Notes: a model not told the origin generated them from the letters alone. Positions 7,006-15,173 are shown, counted from the first letter of the stretch. The stretch: 64,000 bases of DNA from Rhodoferax aquaticus (GCF_006974105.1 NZ_CP036282.1:4650001-4714000); one strand, 5' to 3'. A program made the numbers and translations.

Positions 7006-8457
7006 ATGAAAAATCTATCCGATATCGGTTTGGTAGGCCTCGCCGTCATGGGCGAAAACCTGATCCTCAACATGGCCAGCAAGGGCTACACCGTCACCGC
7101 TTACAACCGCTCGGTAGACAAGGTAGACAACTTCTTGGCAGGCCGCGCGCAGGGCAAAACCATTCGCGGCGCGCACTCCATCGAAGAGTTAGTAGCCTCC
7201 CTGGCCAAGCCGCGCAAGATCATGCTGATGGTCAAAGCAGGGAAACCGGTGGACGACTTTATTGAGCAACTCATCCCCCACTTAGAACCCGGCGACATCA
7301 TCATGGACGGGGGCAACACCCACTTCCCCGATACAAACCGCCGCACCAAATACCTGGAAAGCAAAGGGCTGCTGTTCATCGGCACCGGTGTGTCTGGCGG
7401 CGAAGAGGGCGCGCTGATTGGCCCGTCCATCATGCCCGGCGGCTCGCCCAAGGCCTGGCCGTTTGTGAAAGAGATTTTCCAAAACATCGCCGCCAAGGTG
7501 GACGACGGCAGCCCCTGCTGCGACTGGGTAGGCGAAAACGGTGCCGGCCATTTTGTGAAGATGGTGCACAACGGCATTGAGTACGGCGACATGCAGCTCA
7601 TCTGCGAGGCCTACCACATCCTCAAAGAGTATGTGGGCCTGAACGCCGACGAGTTGCACCAGGTGTTCAAAGAGTGGAACGAAGGCGAGCTCGACAGCTA
7701 CCTGATCGAAATCACCCGCGACATCTTGGGCTACCGCGAAAACGGCGAGCCGCTGGTGGAGAAGATTTTGGACACCGCGGGCCAAAAGGGCACCGGCAAA
7801 TGGACCGGTGTGATCGCGCTGGACTTGGGCATTCCGCTGACCTTGATTTCAGAAGCCGTATTTGCCCGCTGCCTGTCTTCGCAAAAAGACGAGCGCGTGT
7901 TGGCGTCCACCATTTTGAGCGGCCCCACGCCCAAGTTTGAGGGTGACAAGCAAGCCTTTATCACCGATGTGCGCCACGCTTTGTTGGCCTCCAAAATCAT
8001 CTCCTACGCGCAAGGCTACTTGCTCATGCGCGAGGCGGCCAAAGAGTACGGCTGGAACCTCAACTACGGCGGTATTGCGCTCATGTGGCGCGGGGGCTGC
8101 ATCATCCGCTCGGCGTTTTTGGGCAAGATCAAGACGGCATTTGATGCCAACCCCAATCTGCAAAACCTGCTGCTCGACGACTACTTCAAAGACGCGATGC
8201 ACGCAGCCCAAGGCGGCTGGCGGCGTGTGGCGGCCGCTGCCATTGCCAATGGCATTCCAGCGCCGTCCATCACCTCGGCCCTGAGCTACTTTGACGGCTA
8301 CCGCACCGCGCGTCTGCCCGCCAACCTATTGCAAGCCCAGCGTGACTACTTTGGCGCCCATACCTACGAGCGCACTGACAAGCCGCGCGGCGAGTTCTTC
8401 CACACCAACTGGACAGGGCGCGGCGGAAACACCGCATCGACCACCTATACGGTGTAA
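7006..8457 (+). CDS. gnd: 6-phosphogluconate dehydrogenase, decarboxylating
   Basis: 483 residues, the long-form length. The N-terminal Rossmann fold GLVGLAVMGENLILNMASKG, then DGGNTHFPDTNRR, GTGVSGGEEGALIGPSIMPG and KMVHNGIEYGDMQLICEAY are diagnostic. It converts 6-phosphogluconate and NADP+ to ribulose 5-phosphate, CO2 and NADPH in the oxidative pentose phosphate pathway in the cytosol. The C-terminus has the family R..HTNWTG.GG segment. A GTG at 6985 is in frame, but the ATG at 7006 gives the conserved start MKNLSDIGLVG. No clear ribosome-binding site is visible. It stands alone, with no zwf or pgl beside it. Confidence 0.95.
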   Translation: MKNLSDIGLVGLAVMGENLILNMASKGYTVTAYNRSVDKVDNFLAGRAQGKTIRGAHSIEELVASLAKPRKIMLMVKAGKPVDDFIEQLIPHLEPGDIIMDGGNTHFPDTNRRTKYLESKGLLFIGTGVSGGEEGALIGPSIMPGGSPKAWPFVKEIFQNIAAKVDDGSPCCDWVGENGAGHFVKMVHNGIEYGDMQLICEAYHILKEYVGLNADELHQVFKEWNEGELDSYLIEITRDILGYRENGEPLVEKILDTAGQKGTGKWTGVIALDLGIPLTLISEAVFARCLSSQKDERVLASTILSGPTPKFEGDKQAFITDVRHALLASKIISYAQGYLLMREAAKEYGWNLNYGGIALMWRGGCIIRSAFLGKIKTAFDANPNLQNLLLDDYFKDAMHAAQGGWRRVAAAAIANGIPAPSITSALSYFDGYRTARLPANLLQAQRDYFGAHTYERTDKPRGEFFHTNWTGRGGNTASTTYTV

Positions 8458-8499
8458 GGTTAGGGTTCTTGCATTTTTGCCATTTAAGAGCACCACACC

Positions 8500-9117
8500 A
8501 TGCCACGCCAAAAGCCTTTTTCGATGATCCGCGAGTTCCATCTTGCGGACTGGTTCACCCTGTGCAACGCGTTTTGCGGCGTGGGTGCGCTGTTCTCGGT
8601 GATGAGCTATTTGCAAACCAAAGAGGTGATGCACCTGTGGTTTGCGTGTGGCCTGATCCCCTTTGCGCTCTTGTTTGATGTGCTGGACGGGCGCATTGCC
8701 CGCTGGCGCAACCAAAGCTCGGCGCTGGGGCGCGAGTTGGACTCTTTGGCCGACATCATCTCGTTTGGTGTGGCGCCCGCCGTCATTGCCTACGGCTGCG
8801 GCATGCAGGGCTTGTATGACCGCATCGTGCTGGTGTTTTTTGTGGCCTGCGGCGTCTCACGCTTGGCGCGCTACAACATCACCGCCGAAGAACTGTCCCA
8901 AGGCAGCGACAAGGTGAAGTACTTTGAAGGCACACCCATCCCCACCTCGCTGGTGCTGGTCGGCGTGCTGGCCTGGGCCACCGCTGCGAACGCCATCGGC
9001 GACAACATGTGGTTTGGCGTAGTCCACATCGCCGGCTTCCAGCTCCATCCCTTGGTGCTGATGTTCGCCGTCTCCGGCTCACTGATGATCAGCCGGATTC
9101 GGATTCCTAAGATTTGA
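8500..9117 (+). CDS. pssA: CDP-diacylglycerol-serine O-phosphatidyltransferase
   Basis: 205 residues with several membrane spans. The CDP-alcohol phosphatidyltransferase signature is intact: DVLDGRIARW followed by ALGRELDSLADIISFG, giving the D-x2-D-G-x2-A-R ... G-x3-D-x3-D pattern. It joins serine to CDP-diacylglycerol to make phosphatidylserine, the precursor of phosphatidylethanolamine, at the inner membrane. It is of the small membrane-embedded type, not the large E. coli type. The ATG at 8500 is taken; a second ATG at 8524 (MIREFHLADW) is possible. The 42-base gap after gnd holds nothing obvious. Confidence 0.9.
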   Translation: MPRQKPFSMIREFHLADWFTLCNAFCGVGALFSVMSYLQTKEVMHLWFACGLIPFALLFDVLDGRIARWRNQSSALGRELDSLADIISFGVAPAVIAYGCGMQGLYDRIVLVFFVACGVSRLARYNITAEELSQGSDKVKYFEGTPIPTSLVLVGVLAWATAANAIGDNMWFGVVHIAGFQLHPLVLMFAVSGSLMISRIRIPKI

Positions 9118-9153
9118 GGATGGCCGCGATTGAAGTGGCCGCCCAGCGCTTCT

Positions 9154-9366
9154 TTATGTAGACGCCGGGCCCTTGCCCTTTCGCATGGTCTCCACCAGCC
9201 CCATCATCCAGCACATCGGGCAGCCGCGCAGCAAGACCACAGCACCAACCAGCGCCACTCCTGACAGCACCATGCCGTAAGGGTTGAAAAACAAGGCAAA
9301 CACCAGCAGGGCCAGGGCGGCGGCGCCACGCAGGAGGTGCACGGTGATGGAAGAGCTGCAATACAT
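9154..9366 (-). CDS. Small membrane protein with GCPMC motif
   Basis: 70 residues: two hydrophobic segments (about 12-30 and 32-48), then RGCPMCWMMGLVETM and a basic tail. The G-x-C-P-x-C motif is shared with the other small protein at 9940-10152. The ATG follows the sigma-factor stop by one base (TGATATG), so it is translated as the last gene of the sigma operon. It resembles the DUF2892/YgaP-type transmembrane proteins. A thiol-based membrane role is inferred from the CxxC-like pair and from the divergent thioredoxin and CcdA-like genes. It could be a redox sensor acting on the sigma factor, but that is not shown. Confidence 0.72.
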   Translation of the reverse strand: MYCSSSITVHLLRGAAALALLVFALFFNPYGMVLSGVALVGAVVLLRGCPMCWMMGLVETMRKGKGPAST

Positions 9367-9367
9367 A

Positions 9368-9937
9368 TCAATCCTTCACATTGTGTAGAGGCTCAGGCGC
9401 CCCGTCTTTGAGCCAGTAGCCACTGGCCAAGAGCTGCTCGCGCACTTGGGTGCGGGCTCGATGCAAACGGCTTTTTACAGCCTCTAGGCTCAGGCCCAAT
9501 TGGGCCGCAACTTCAGGTGCGGTGAGCTCGTGCACATCGCGCAACAAGAGCACCTCTCGGTAGGGCGGAGTGAGGCGCTCCATGGCACGGGCTAGGTCCA
9601 GCCTCAGGTCAGTGGGCACAAGGGCTGCCTGGGGAAGGTCGTGCTCCAGCACCTCGTCCAAGGGCTCGGTGCCTCGCGCCGTGCGATACAGGCGGTAGCA
9701 CTCGCGCTCTACGATGCGAAAGATCCAGGTAGTAAACGTCGCAGCGCAGCGCAAAAGACCCACCTTACGGTACAGCTGCCACAGCGCGATTTGCACTGCG
9801 TCCTCTGCGTCTTCGGTGGTAGAGCATGTGCGCCGGGCAAAGCGTTTGAGGTCAGGCTGGCAAACGGTCAGCAGCTCGGAGATAGCCCCCGAGTCGCCCT
9901 GCCGGGCCGCTTCTATCAGGTGCGCTTGGGCTCGCAT
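9368..9937 (-). CDS. ECF-subfamily RNA polymerase sigma factor
   Basis: 189 residues. Region 2 (roughly residues 20-90) includes TTEDAEDAVQIALWQLYRK and TFTTWIFRIVERECYRLYR. Region 4 (about 125-175) has the LTPPYREVLLLRDVHELT and APEVAAQLGLSLEAVKSRLH helix-turn-helix. The start at 9937 lies just after the TAA of the upstream small gene. Extracytoplasmic-function sigma factors direct polymerase to stress promoters and are usually held by an anti-sigma factor. No classical anti-sigma gene is present here; the two small Cys-motif membrane proteins that bracket it are candidates. A matching pair of ECF-type promoters lies upstream at 10188-10301. Confidence 0.92.
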   Translation of the reverse strand: MRAQAHLIEAARQGDSGAISELLTVCQPDLKRFARRTCSTTEDAEDAVQIALWQLYRKVGLLRCAATFTTWIFRIVERECYRLYRTARGTEPLDEVLEHDLPQAALVPTDLRLDLARAMERLTPPYREVLLLRDVHELTAPEVAAQLGLSLEAVKSRLHRARTQVREQLLASGYWLKDGAPEPLHNVKD

Positions 9938-9939
9938 AG

Positions 9940-10152
9940 TTATTGGTCCAGGTAACGACGCCCCACCATGGCACATGCGGGACAAAAGCCGACGAATGCC
10001 GTCAGCACCAAAGTGGCTGCACTGGCCAATGCTACCCACATCACCACACCCGCCGGGGTGAGGCCACTGGCAACCGCCGCGACGATGGCTGCGCCAGCCA
10101 AAACACGGGTAGCACGCTCCCACGTGGGGAGATTACGCTTTAAAAAGAACAT
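9940..10152 (-). CDS. DUF2892/YgaP-like small membrane protein with GFCPAC motif
   Basis: 70 residues: LPTWERATRVLAGAAIVAAV, typical of DUF2892 N-termini, a second hydrophobic stretch, then VGFCPACAMVGRRYLDQ. AGGA lies about eight bases before the ATG. It is the first gene of the leftward operon with the ECF sigma factor, two bases before the sigma start. Two membrane spans with a Cys pair near a membrane boundary are seen. A role in thiol or sulfur-related redox sensing is inferred from context only. Confidence 0.78.
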   Translation of the reverse strand: MFFLKRNLPTWERATRVLAGAAIVAAVASGLTPAGVVMWVALASAATLVLTAFVGFCPACAMVGRRYLDQ

Positions 10153-10187
10153 GGTGAATTCCTGCTTTCAAGTTGATGACGCTTACC

Positions 10188-10301
10188 TAGAGGCGGCAAA
10201 TCAAGCAATGGATTCACACATCTCGAAAAAACTGCAAAAAAAACTTGGTTCGCAAAAAGTTTGCCTGGCGCGAACCCTTTTGCGCAGCTGCCGCCTCTAG
10301 G
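10188..10301. promoter_or_regulatory. Mirror-image pair of ECF-type promoters
   Basis: On the plus strand GAACCC (10272-10277) is followed after 16 bases by CCTCTA (10294-10299). On the minus strand GAATCC (10215-10210) is followed after exactly 16 bases by CCTCTA (10193-10188). Both -10 elements lie inside a perfect 13-bp inverted repeat (TGCCGCCTCTAGG, 10289-10301, and its inverse at 10186-10198). The spacing and GAAC-type -35 fit ECF sigma promoters. Expected starts are near 10306 (rightward) and 10181 (leftward), before the thioredoxin-like gene and the sigma operon. Confidence 0.7.
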
Positions 10302-10408
10302 TCATGGAGAGCGCGTGGCAATTGCCCAGGCGCTCCCAAACCCACCTTGTCTTAGTTCATAGAGAGCGAAGCAAGTGCCTTTTCAACTCGTTTACGGATT
10401 TACACACG

Positions 10409-10834
10409 ATGTCATTCACTACTGCCACTTCAACCACCCGCCGTGCTTTCAACGTCTTGGCGCTGACCGCTTCCGTGATGTTTGCTGGGCTTGCTGCAGG
10501 TGCCGCCACTGCTGGCGAGATCGTTCCCGCCAATATGGAGGCTTACAAAGTCGCCGCCACGGCCAAGAAGCCCATCATCATGCATGTGCACGCCACATGG
10601 TGCCCTTACTGTGCCAAGCAAAACCCCGTTATTGAACAGCTGATGAAAGAGCCCGAGTTCAAAGACGTGGTGGTGTTCAAGATCGACTTTGATGCCGACA
10701 AAGCTTTGGTGGAACAACTCGGCGTCAAGATGCAGTCCACCTTGATTGCTGCCAAAGGTCCGCTTGAGATTGACCGTGTCACCGGCATTACCGACAAAGA
10801 GCAAATTCGCCAGTTCATCCGCAAGGCCCTGTAA
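10409..10834 (+). CDS. Exported thioredoxin-fold protein (CPYC)
   Basis: 141 residues. The N-terminus has a TTRRAFNVLALTASVMFAG stretch ending GAATAGEI, a Sec or possibly Tat signal with cleavage expected near residue 35. The mature part is a short thioredoxin fold with MHVHATWCPYCAKQNPVIEQ, a CxxC active site. It probably reduces or oxidises periplasmic disulfides. The ATG at 10304 is upstream in frame, but the predicted ECF transcript begins about there, and the ATG at 10409 begins the signal peptide. The CcdA-like electron-transfer protein follows 26 bases later, so the two likely form a thiol-relay operon. Confidence 0.85.
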   Translation: MSFTTATSTTRRAFNVLALTASVMFAGLAAGAATAGEIVPANMEAYKVAATAKKPIIMHVHATWCPYCAKQNPVIEQLMKEPEFKDVVVFKIDFDADKALVEQLGVKMQSTLIAAKGPLEIDRVTGITDKEQIRQFIRKAL

Positions 10835-10860
10835 TTGGCTCTGCGCGTAGGCACAGCACC

Positions 10861-11577
10861 ATGATTACCTTGTTCTTTAGCTTCATTGCAGGCGCTTTGT
10901 CTACCTTGTCACCTTGCGTGCTGCCCATCGTGCCCATCCTCATGTCCAGCGCGCTGCAAACCGCACGGCTGGGGCCAGCTGCCTTACTTGCGGGGGTGGC
11001 GCTGTCGTACACCGTGGTCGGCACGCTACTGGCCTTGTTTGGCACCAGCTTAGGCCTAGACACCAGCCATGTACGCATGGCCAGTGCCGTGCTCATGCTG
11101 CTGTTTGGCGCTACGTTTTTGGTGCCCGCCATGCAACGCGGCTTTGTGCGCTTGGTAGCGCCTTTGACCGACGGCGCCAACAACAAGCTTGCGGGGTTTC
11201 GGGGCGACAGTGTGCTGGGCCAAGGCTTGCTCGGCGTCATGCTGGGCTTGGTGTGGTCGCCGTGTGTGGGCCCCACCTTGGGAGCAGCAGTCACCATGGC
11301 CGCTGGCGGGCATTCGGCCGGACAAGCCTTGGTCACCATGTTCGCGTTTGGAGTGGGGGCTGCCGTTCCCATGGGTCTGCTGGCCTACGGCTCACGCGCT
11401 GCCATCGGCGACAAACGCAAAACCATGGCCGCTGTGGGACAGCGCGGCAAGCAAATGATGGGCGTGGGACTGCTGCTGGTCGGTGGCTTGGTGCTTACCG
11501 GCGGGGACAAGGGGCTTGAATCCGTGCTAACCAGCCATATGCCGATGTGGCTCATTGACCTGACAACACGCTACTAA
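10861..11577 (+). CDS. CcdA/DsbD-type transmembrane thiol electron carrier
   Basis: 238 residues with six hydrophobic segments. The paired Cys motifs TLSPCVLPIVP (about residues 15-25) and WSPCVGPTLG (about 135-144) are the membrane-embedded thiols that carry electrons from cytoplasmic thioredoxin to the periplasm in CcdA and the DsbD core. It lacks the periplasmic DsbD domains, so the thioredoxin-like protein just upstream may be its partner. The ATG at 10861 begins at the first membrane span. Likely transcribed from the rightward ECF promoter near 10294. Confidence 0.88.
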   Translation: MITLFFSFIAGALSTLSPCVLPIVPILMSSALQTARLGPAALLAGVALSYTVVGTLLALFGTSLGLDTSHVRMASAVLMLLFGATFLVPAMQRGFVRLVAPLTDGANNKLAGFRGDSVLGQGLLGVMLGLVWSPCVGPTLGAAVTMAAGGHSAGQALVTMFAFGVGAAVPMGLLAYGSRAAIGDKRKTMAAVGQRGKQMMGVGLLLVGGLVLTGGDKGLESVLTSHMPMWLIDLTTRY

Positions 11578-11653
11578 GGGCTGCCCGCATCACGGGCTTG
11601 TCCTCCATCGACATCACCAGCCCCATGCAACAGCTGCAGGGGACTGGCAAGCG

Positions 11654-12073
11654 TCAGGCTGTGGCGACCTCGCGCTCCGCCAACTTCACCAACGCATCCA
11701 GCACCTCATCAAAGTCGCTGGTAATGGCTGCGCCTATGTGCTCGGCACCAGGGCCGGTGACGCGGGCGCTGTAGACGATGGACAAGAGGCCTGGGTCTTG
11801 GGGCACGATGCGGTGCTCCACTGTGACACTGATGTCGCCCAGCACGGTCTCGTCGGTAAACGCTAAGCCTTCTTCCACATGGGTCAACCGGGTGGTGAGT
11901 GCGTCCTGACCGCTGGGCGTCATGCTGAAGCTGTTGCCAACGGCAAAGGGGCCGACCAGGGTCGCTTGCTCGACTCCGGGGTTCCAGGTGGACCAACGGT
12001 TGACGTCAGACCACAGGGCCCAGACGGTAGCGCGGGAAGCCGTGGTGGTAGTTTTGAATTCGCGGAAAAACAT
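11654..12073 (-). CDS. SRPBCC-fold (polyketide cyclase/START-like) protein
   Basis: 139 residues. The start FREFKTTTTASRATVWALWS, then DVNRWSTWNPGVE, is typical of SRPBCC small-ligand-binding folds, which form a deep hydrophobic pocket. No catalytic residue can be assigned. It lies downstream of an aldehyde dehydrogenase on the same strand, separated by 85 bases that contain a strong dyad (12116-12141). Ligand and role are unknown. The gene converges with the CcdA-like gene; the 76-base gap has a small GCCCG/CGGGC hairpin near 11583-11597 but no T-run. Confidence 0.75.
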   Translation of the reverse strand: MFFREFKTTTTASRATVWALWSDVNRWSTWNPGVEQATLVGPFAVGNSFSMTPSGQDALTTRLTHVEEGLAFTDETVLGDISVTVEHRIVPQDPGLLSIVYSARVTGPGAEHIGAAITSDFDEVLDALVKLAEREVATA

Positions 12074-12107
12074 GGATAGCTCCTTGGGTTGGTATGACGA
12101 GAAGTCT

Positions 12108-12141
12108 AAAAACCCCCTACTGACAACGTAGTGTCAGTAGG
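12108..12141 (-). terminator. Dyad CCTACTGACA-N6-TGTCAGTAGG: terminator or operator
   Basis: Perfect 10-bp arms at 12116-12125 and 12132-12141 with a 6-base loop. Read on the minus strand it begins 18 bases after the aldehyde dehydrogenase stop, and the stem is followed by GGGTTTTTAG, so it can act as an intrinsic terminator, although the T-run is short. The same dyad lies 43-68 bases before the SRPBCC start and has the symmetry of a TetR-type operator, so an operator role is a real alternative. Confidence 0.5.
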
Positions 12142-12158
12142 CTGGAGCAGCAGTCGGG

Positions 12159-13598
12159 CTACAAGAACTTAAACGCCGACTTCATGGCTTTGCGCACCAA
12201 CCCAGGCACCTCGCCAGCGGCAAACAGCGTGGCCACAAACGAGAACTGGGTACGCACCACGCCACGCTCGTGGCTGAAGGCCTTGAATCCGTAGTGGCCG
12301 TGTGCGTTGCCAATGCCGGAGTTGTTGATGCCGCCAAACGGCAGGTTGCCGTGCAAGAACTGCATGAGCGCATGGTTCACACAGGCACCGCCCGACACGG
12401 TGTGGGTGAGCACCTTGTCAATGGTGGCATTGTTGCGGCTGTACACATACAAGGCCAGCGGCTTTTGCCCGGCGTTGATGTTGCCGATCACCTCGTTGAT
12501 GTCTTGGTAGCTGATGATGGGCAACACAGGGCCAAAAATCTCTTCTTCCAAGATGCGTGCCTTGGGCCCCACTTGGTCCAGCAAGGTGGGCTGGATAAAG
12601 CAGTCGGCCTCGTTGGTGCCGCCACCAATGAGCGCGCGTGCGCCGTGGGCGCTGGCATCGTCCAACAAGCCCTTCACACGGCTGGTGTGGCGGGCATTAA
12701 CAATGTGGGCCAGGTGCGGGCTGGCTTGTTGCTCGGCCAAGCTGGTGCCATAGGCTTTTTGGAGTTGCGCGCGGCAGTGTTCCACCCAGGCGTCTTTGAC
12801 CGATGCATGCACATACACATAGTCCGGCGCAATGCAGGTCTGGCCGGAATTGGCAAATTTGGCCCACATGACGTTGGTAGCAGCTAGCTGCAGGTCAGCC
12901 GTCTCGTCAATGATGGTGGGGCTCTTGCCGCCCAGCTCCAGCGTGACGCTGCTCAGGTGCTTGGCAGCTGCGCCCATGACGTACTTGCCAATCATCGGGC
13001 TGCCGGTGAAGAAGATGTGGTCAAACGGCAGTGCCAGCAGGGCCTGCGACACATCGGCCTCGCCTTCAAAAATGGCCACCTCGTCTTCGGTGAACACCTC
13101 GCGCACGACCTTGCAGATCAAGGCGGAAAGATGGGGCGTCAACTCCGACGGCTTGACGATGGCGGTATTGCCCGCAGCGATGGCTGACACCAAAGGCCCC
13201 AAGGTGAGGTTGACCGGGTAGTTGAACGGCCCAATGATCAGGCAGCGCCCGCGCGGCGTGTATTGCACATAGCTGCGCATGCCCATGGTGAGCATGGTGG
13301 GCCACACGCGCTTGGGCTTCATCCATTTTTTGAGGTTGCGGATGGCGTCATTCGCTTCCACGCACACGGGCAAAATTTCTGCCAAGTCCACCTCGCCCTG
13401 CGGCTTTTTGAAGTCCGCATAGGCGGCGTCATACCAAGCTTGGGTGTTGGCAATGACGGCATCGCGCAGCTTGCGGATCTTGGCAATGCGCTCTTGGGCG
13501 CTAGAGCCGCGCAAACGCAAGGCCGTAGCAGCCTGCCGTTCAAAAACCGCTTGCATGCGCGCGGGGTCAGCCGCCGCTGCGGGGGAAATGATGGCCAT
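12159..13598 (-). CDS. Aldehyde dehydrogenase, coniferyl-aldehyde/ALDH3-like
   Basis: 479 residues. Landmarks: IIGPFNYPVNLTLGPLVSAI (substrate/cofactor entrance), FFTGSPMIGKYVM, LELGGKSPTII with the general-base Glu, and FANSGQTCIAPDYVYV with the catalytic Cys. The C-terminal SHERGVVRTQ and hydrophobic tail match class 3-like aldehyde and coniferyl-aldehyde dehydrogenases. It oxidises an aromatic or fatty aldehyde to the acid with NAD(P)+. The start at 13598 has GAGGAGACTCC in front and MAIISPAAAA as N-terminus. The 266-base gap upstream holds a degenerate copy of the hairpin repeat near 13813-13847 and presumably the promoter. The substrate is not determined. Confidence 0.88.
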   Translation of the reverse strand: MAIISPAAAADPARMQAVFERQAATALRLRGSSAQERIAKIRKLRDAVIANTQAWYDAAYADFKKPQGEVDLAEILPVCVEANDAIRNLKKWMKPKRVWPTMLTMGMRSYVQYTPRGRCLIIGPFNYPVNLTLGPLVSAIAAGNTAIVKPSELTPHLSALICKVVREVFTEDEVAIFEGEADVSQALLALPFDHIFFTGSPMIGKYVMGAAAKHLSSVTLELGGKSPTIIDETADLQLAATNVMWAKFANSGQTCIAPDYVYVHASVKDAWVEHCRAQLQKAYGTSLAEQQASPHLAHIVNARHTSRVKGLLDDASAHGARALIGGGTNEADCFIQPTLLDQVGPKARILEEEIFGPVLPIISYQDINEVIGNINAGQKPLALYVYSRNNATIDKVLTHTVSGGACVNHALMQFLHGNLPFGGINNSGIGNAHGHYGFKAFSHERGVVRTQFSFVATLFAAGEVPGLVRKAMKSAFKFL

Positions 13599-13812
13599 GG
13601 AGTCTCCTCGTTGTTGTGTGTGTTTGCCACTGTAGCGCGGCGCTACCTTGATCAGGCCGCGCGGTACAGCCGCAAAGTATGAGCACATTGCGCCAAACGC
13701 CAAGTCCTGCGGGCGACAAGCCCCCACCCGTGGGCCGAGGATGCTTGGCCTTTGCGCCCACAGTCTGGCAGCGCTTTGTTGCCTCGGCCAGAGAGAGTTT
13801 TGAGTAAAACAG

Positions 13813-13847
13813 GCGGTCTGCGCCGTAGATACTGCGCAAGCAGCTAT
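13813..13847 (-). repeat. Degenerate copy of the ATAGCTGCTTGCGC hairpin repeat
   Basis: On the minus strand ATAGCTGCTTGCGC is followed by a diverged right half beginning AGTATCTACGGCGCAGACC. It lies between the aldehyde dehydrogenase and benE genes, downstream of neither strong terminator nor gene start. Assignment rests on the identical left arm and on GCGCA at the expected place in the right arm. Confidence 0.55.
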
Positions 13848-13864
13848 ATAAACCGTAGCAAACC

Positions 13865-15082
13865 TTAGGCGTGCACAGCCTTGCGGCGGCCGTACACCGT
13901 CATCGCCACCCCGGCAACCAGCCCCCAGAATGCCGCGCCCAGCCCCAAGAGTGTGACGCCAGAGGCGGTGACCAAGAAGGTCAGCAAGGCACTGTCGCGC
14001 TCCTTCTCATCCGCCATGGCGGTGGACAAGCCGTTCAAGATGGCTCCAAACAAAGCCAGCCCCGCTACACAGGCCACCAGTGCTTTGGGCAAGGCGGTGA
14101 ACAAGGCCACCAAGGTGCCGCCAAAGGCGCCAATCAGCAGGTAGAAGAACCCGCACGCCATGCCTGCGATGTAGCGTTTGGCCGGGTTGTGGTGCGCCTC
14201 AGGGCCGGTGCAAATGGCAGCGGTGATGGCGGCTAAGTTGACGGCGTGCGCCCCAAACGGTGCCAGCACCAAAGACACCAAGCCATTGCTGGTGACCAGC
14301 GGGTTGGCGGGCGTGGTGTAGCCCGCAGCCCGCATGACCGCCACGCCCGGCACAAACTGCCCGGTCAGCGTGACCGCCGCCAGCGGCAGGCCCACGCCCA
14401 GCGCGGCTGACCAGGTGAACACCGGCGTGGTCCACACGGGTTGGGCCCATTGCAAGCTGACCTGCGCGTGCGACAAATCGCCCTGCGCCCAAGCCACCAA
14501 CACGCCCAGCGCCAGCACACCTGGAATGGCGTAGCGCGGCGACCAGCGGCGCAGCACCAGCCACGCGGCACACATGCTGCCCGCCAAGAGCGGCACGCGC
14601 CCCACCGAGGCAAAGGCTTCAGTGCCAAAGCGCAACAAAATGCCCGCCAACATGGCCCCCGCAATGGACTTAGGTAACAGCTCCATCACCCGGCCAAACC
14701 AGCCAGTCACACCAAACAGCAGCACCACCAGCGCGCTGACGATGTAAGCCCCCACCGCTTGCTCAAACGGCACGCCCGCCAAAGCGCCAACCAACATGGC
14801 CGCGCCTGGCGTAGACCAGGCCGTGATCACTGGCGCGCGGTAGTACCAACTCAAGGCCAGCGCCGTCACACCCGCCCCGGTAGAAATGGCCCACACCCAC
14901 GACGACACGATGGCGGGCGACCAATGCGCGCTGTCGGCCACCTGAAACGCCAGCACCAGCGGCCCGGCGTAGGACACCGCCACCGCAATCAGGCCCGCGA
15001 CTACGGCTGAGAGCGACATATCGGCCCACACGCTGGTCTGGGGTGGCGGGGTGTCAGAGGGGATGGGTACGGTGGAGGTCAT
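13865..15082 (-). CDS. BenE-family benzoate/H+ symporter-like transporter
   Basis: 405 residues, almost wholly hydrophobic with about 11-12 membrane spans. The family pattern includes ITAWSTPGAAMLV, KSIAGAMLAGILLRFG and AAITAAICTGPEAHHNPAKRYIAG. BenE proteins import benzoate with protons, but most homologues have unproven substrates. The start at 15082 follows MTSTVPIPS; upstream in-frame Mets fall in the promoter. It is divergent from a MocR regulator with repeats between them, so the regulator probably controls it. Confidence 0.85.
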   Translation of the reverse strand: MTSTVPIPSDTPPPQTSVWADMSLSAVVAGLIAVAVSYAGPLVLAFQVADSAHWSPAIVSSWVWAISTGAGVTALALSWYYRAPVITAWSTPGAAMLVGALAGVPFEQAVGAYIVSALVVLLFGVTGWFGRVMELLPKSIAGAMLAGILLRFGTEAFASVGRVPLLAGSMCAAWLVLRRWSPRYAIPGVLALGVLVAWAQGDLSHAQVSLQWAQPVWTTPVFTWSAALGVGLPLAAVTLTGQFVPGVAVMRAAGYTTPANPLVTSNGLVSLVLAPFGAHAVNLAAITAAICTGPEAHHNPAKRYIAGMACGFFYLLIGAFGGTLVALFTALPKALVACVAGLALFGAILNGLSTAMADEKERDSALLTFLVTASGVTLLGLGAAFWGLVAGVAMTVYGRRKAVHA

Positions 15083-15131
15083 GCAGAGGTCCTGGGTAGT
15101 CACAAGCCCTGCATGGTAGAAAATGCGCGGC

Positions 15132-15173
15132 AGGTTTAACAGATACACAAATACCTTTTGTTAGGTATAACAG
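15132..15173. promoter_or_regulatory. Probable MocR operator between benE and its regulator
   Basis: AGGTTTAACAG (15132-15142) and AGGTATAACAG (15163-15173) are direct repeats with one mismatch, 31 bp apart (about three helical turns). ATACCT at 15151-15156 is an inverted half-site between them. Two direct plus one inverted half-site is the layout reported for several MocR regulators. The repeats are seen; binding is inferred. Confidence 0.55.

Noticed and set aside
10304..10408. N-terminal extension of the thioredoxin-like protein
   Set aside because: The predicted transcript starts at about 10306, after this ATG, and the signal peptide begins at 10409.
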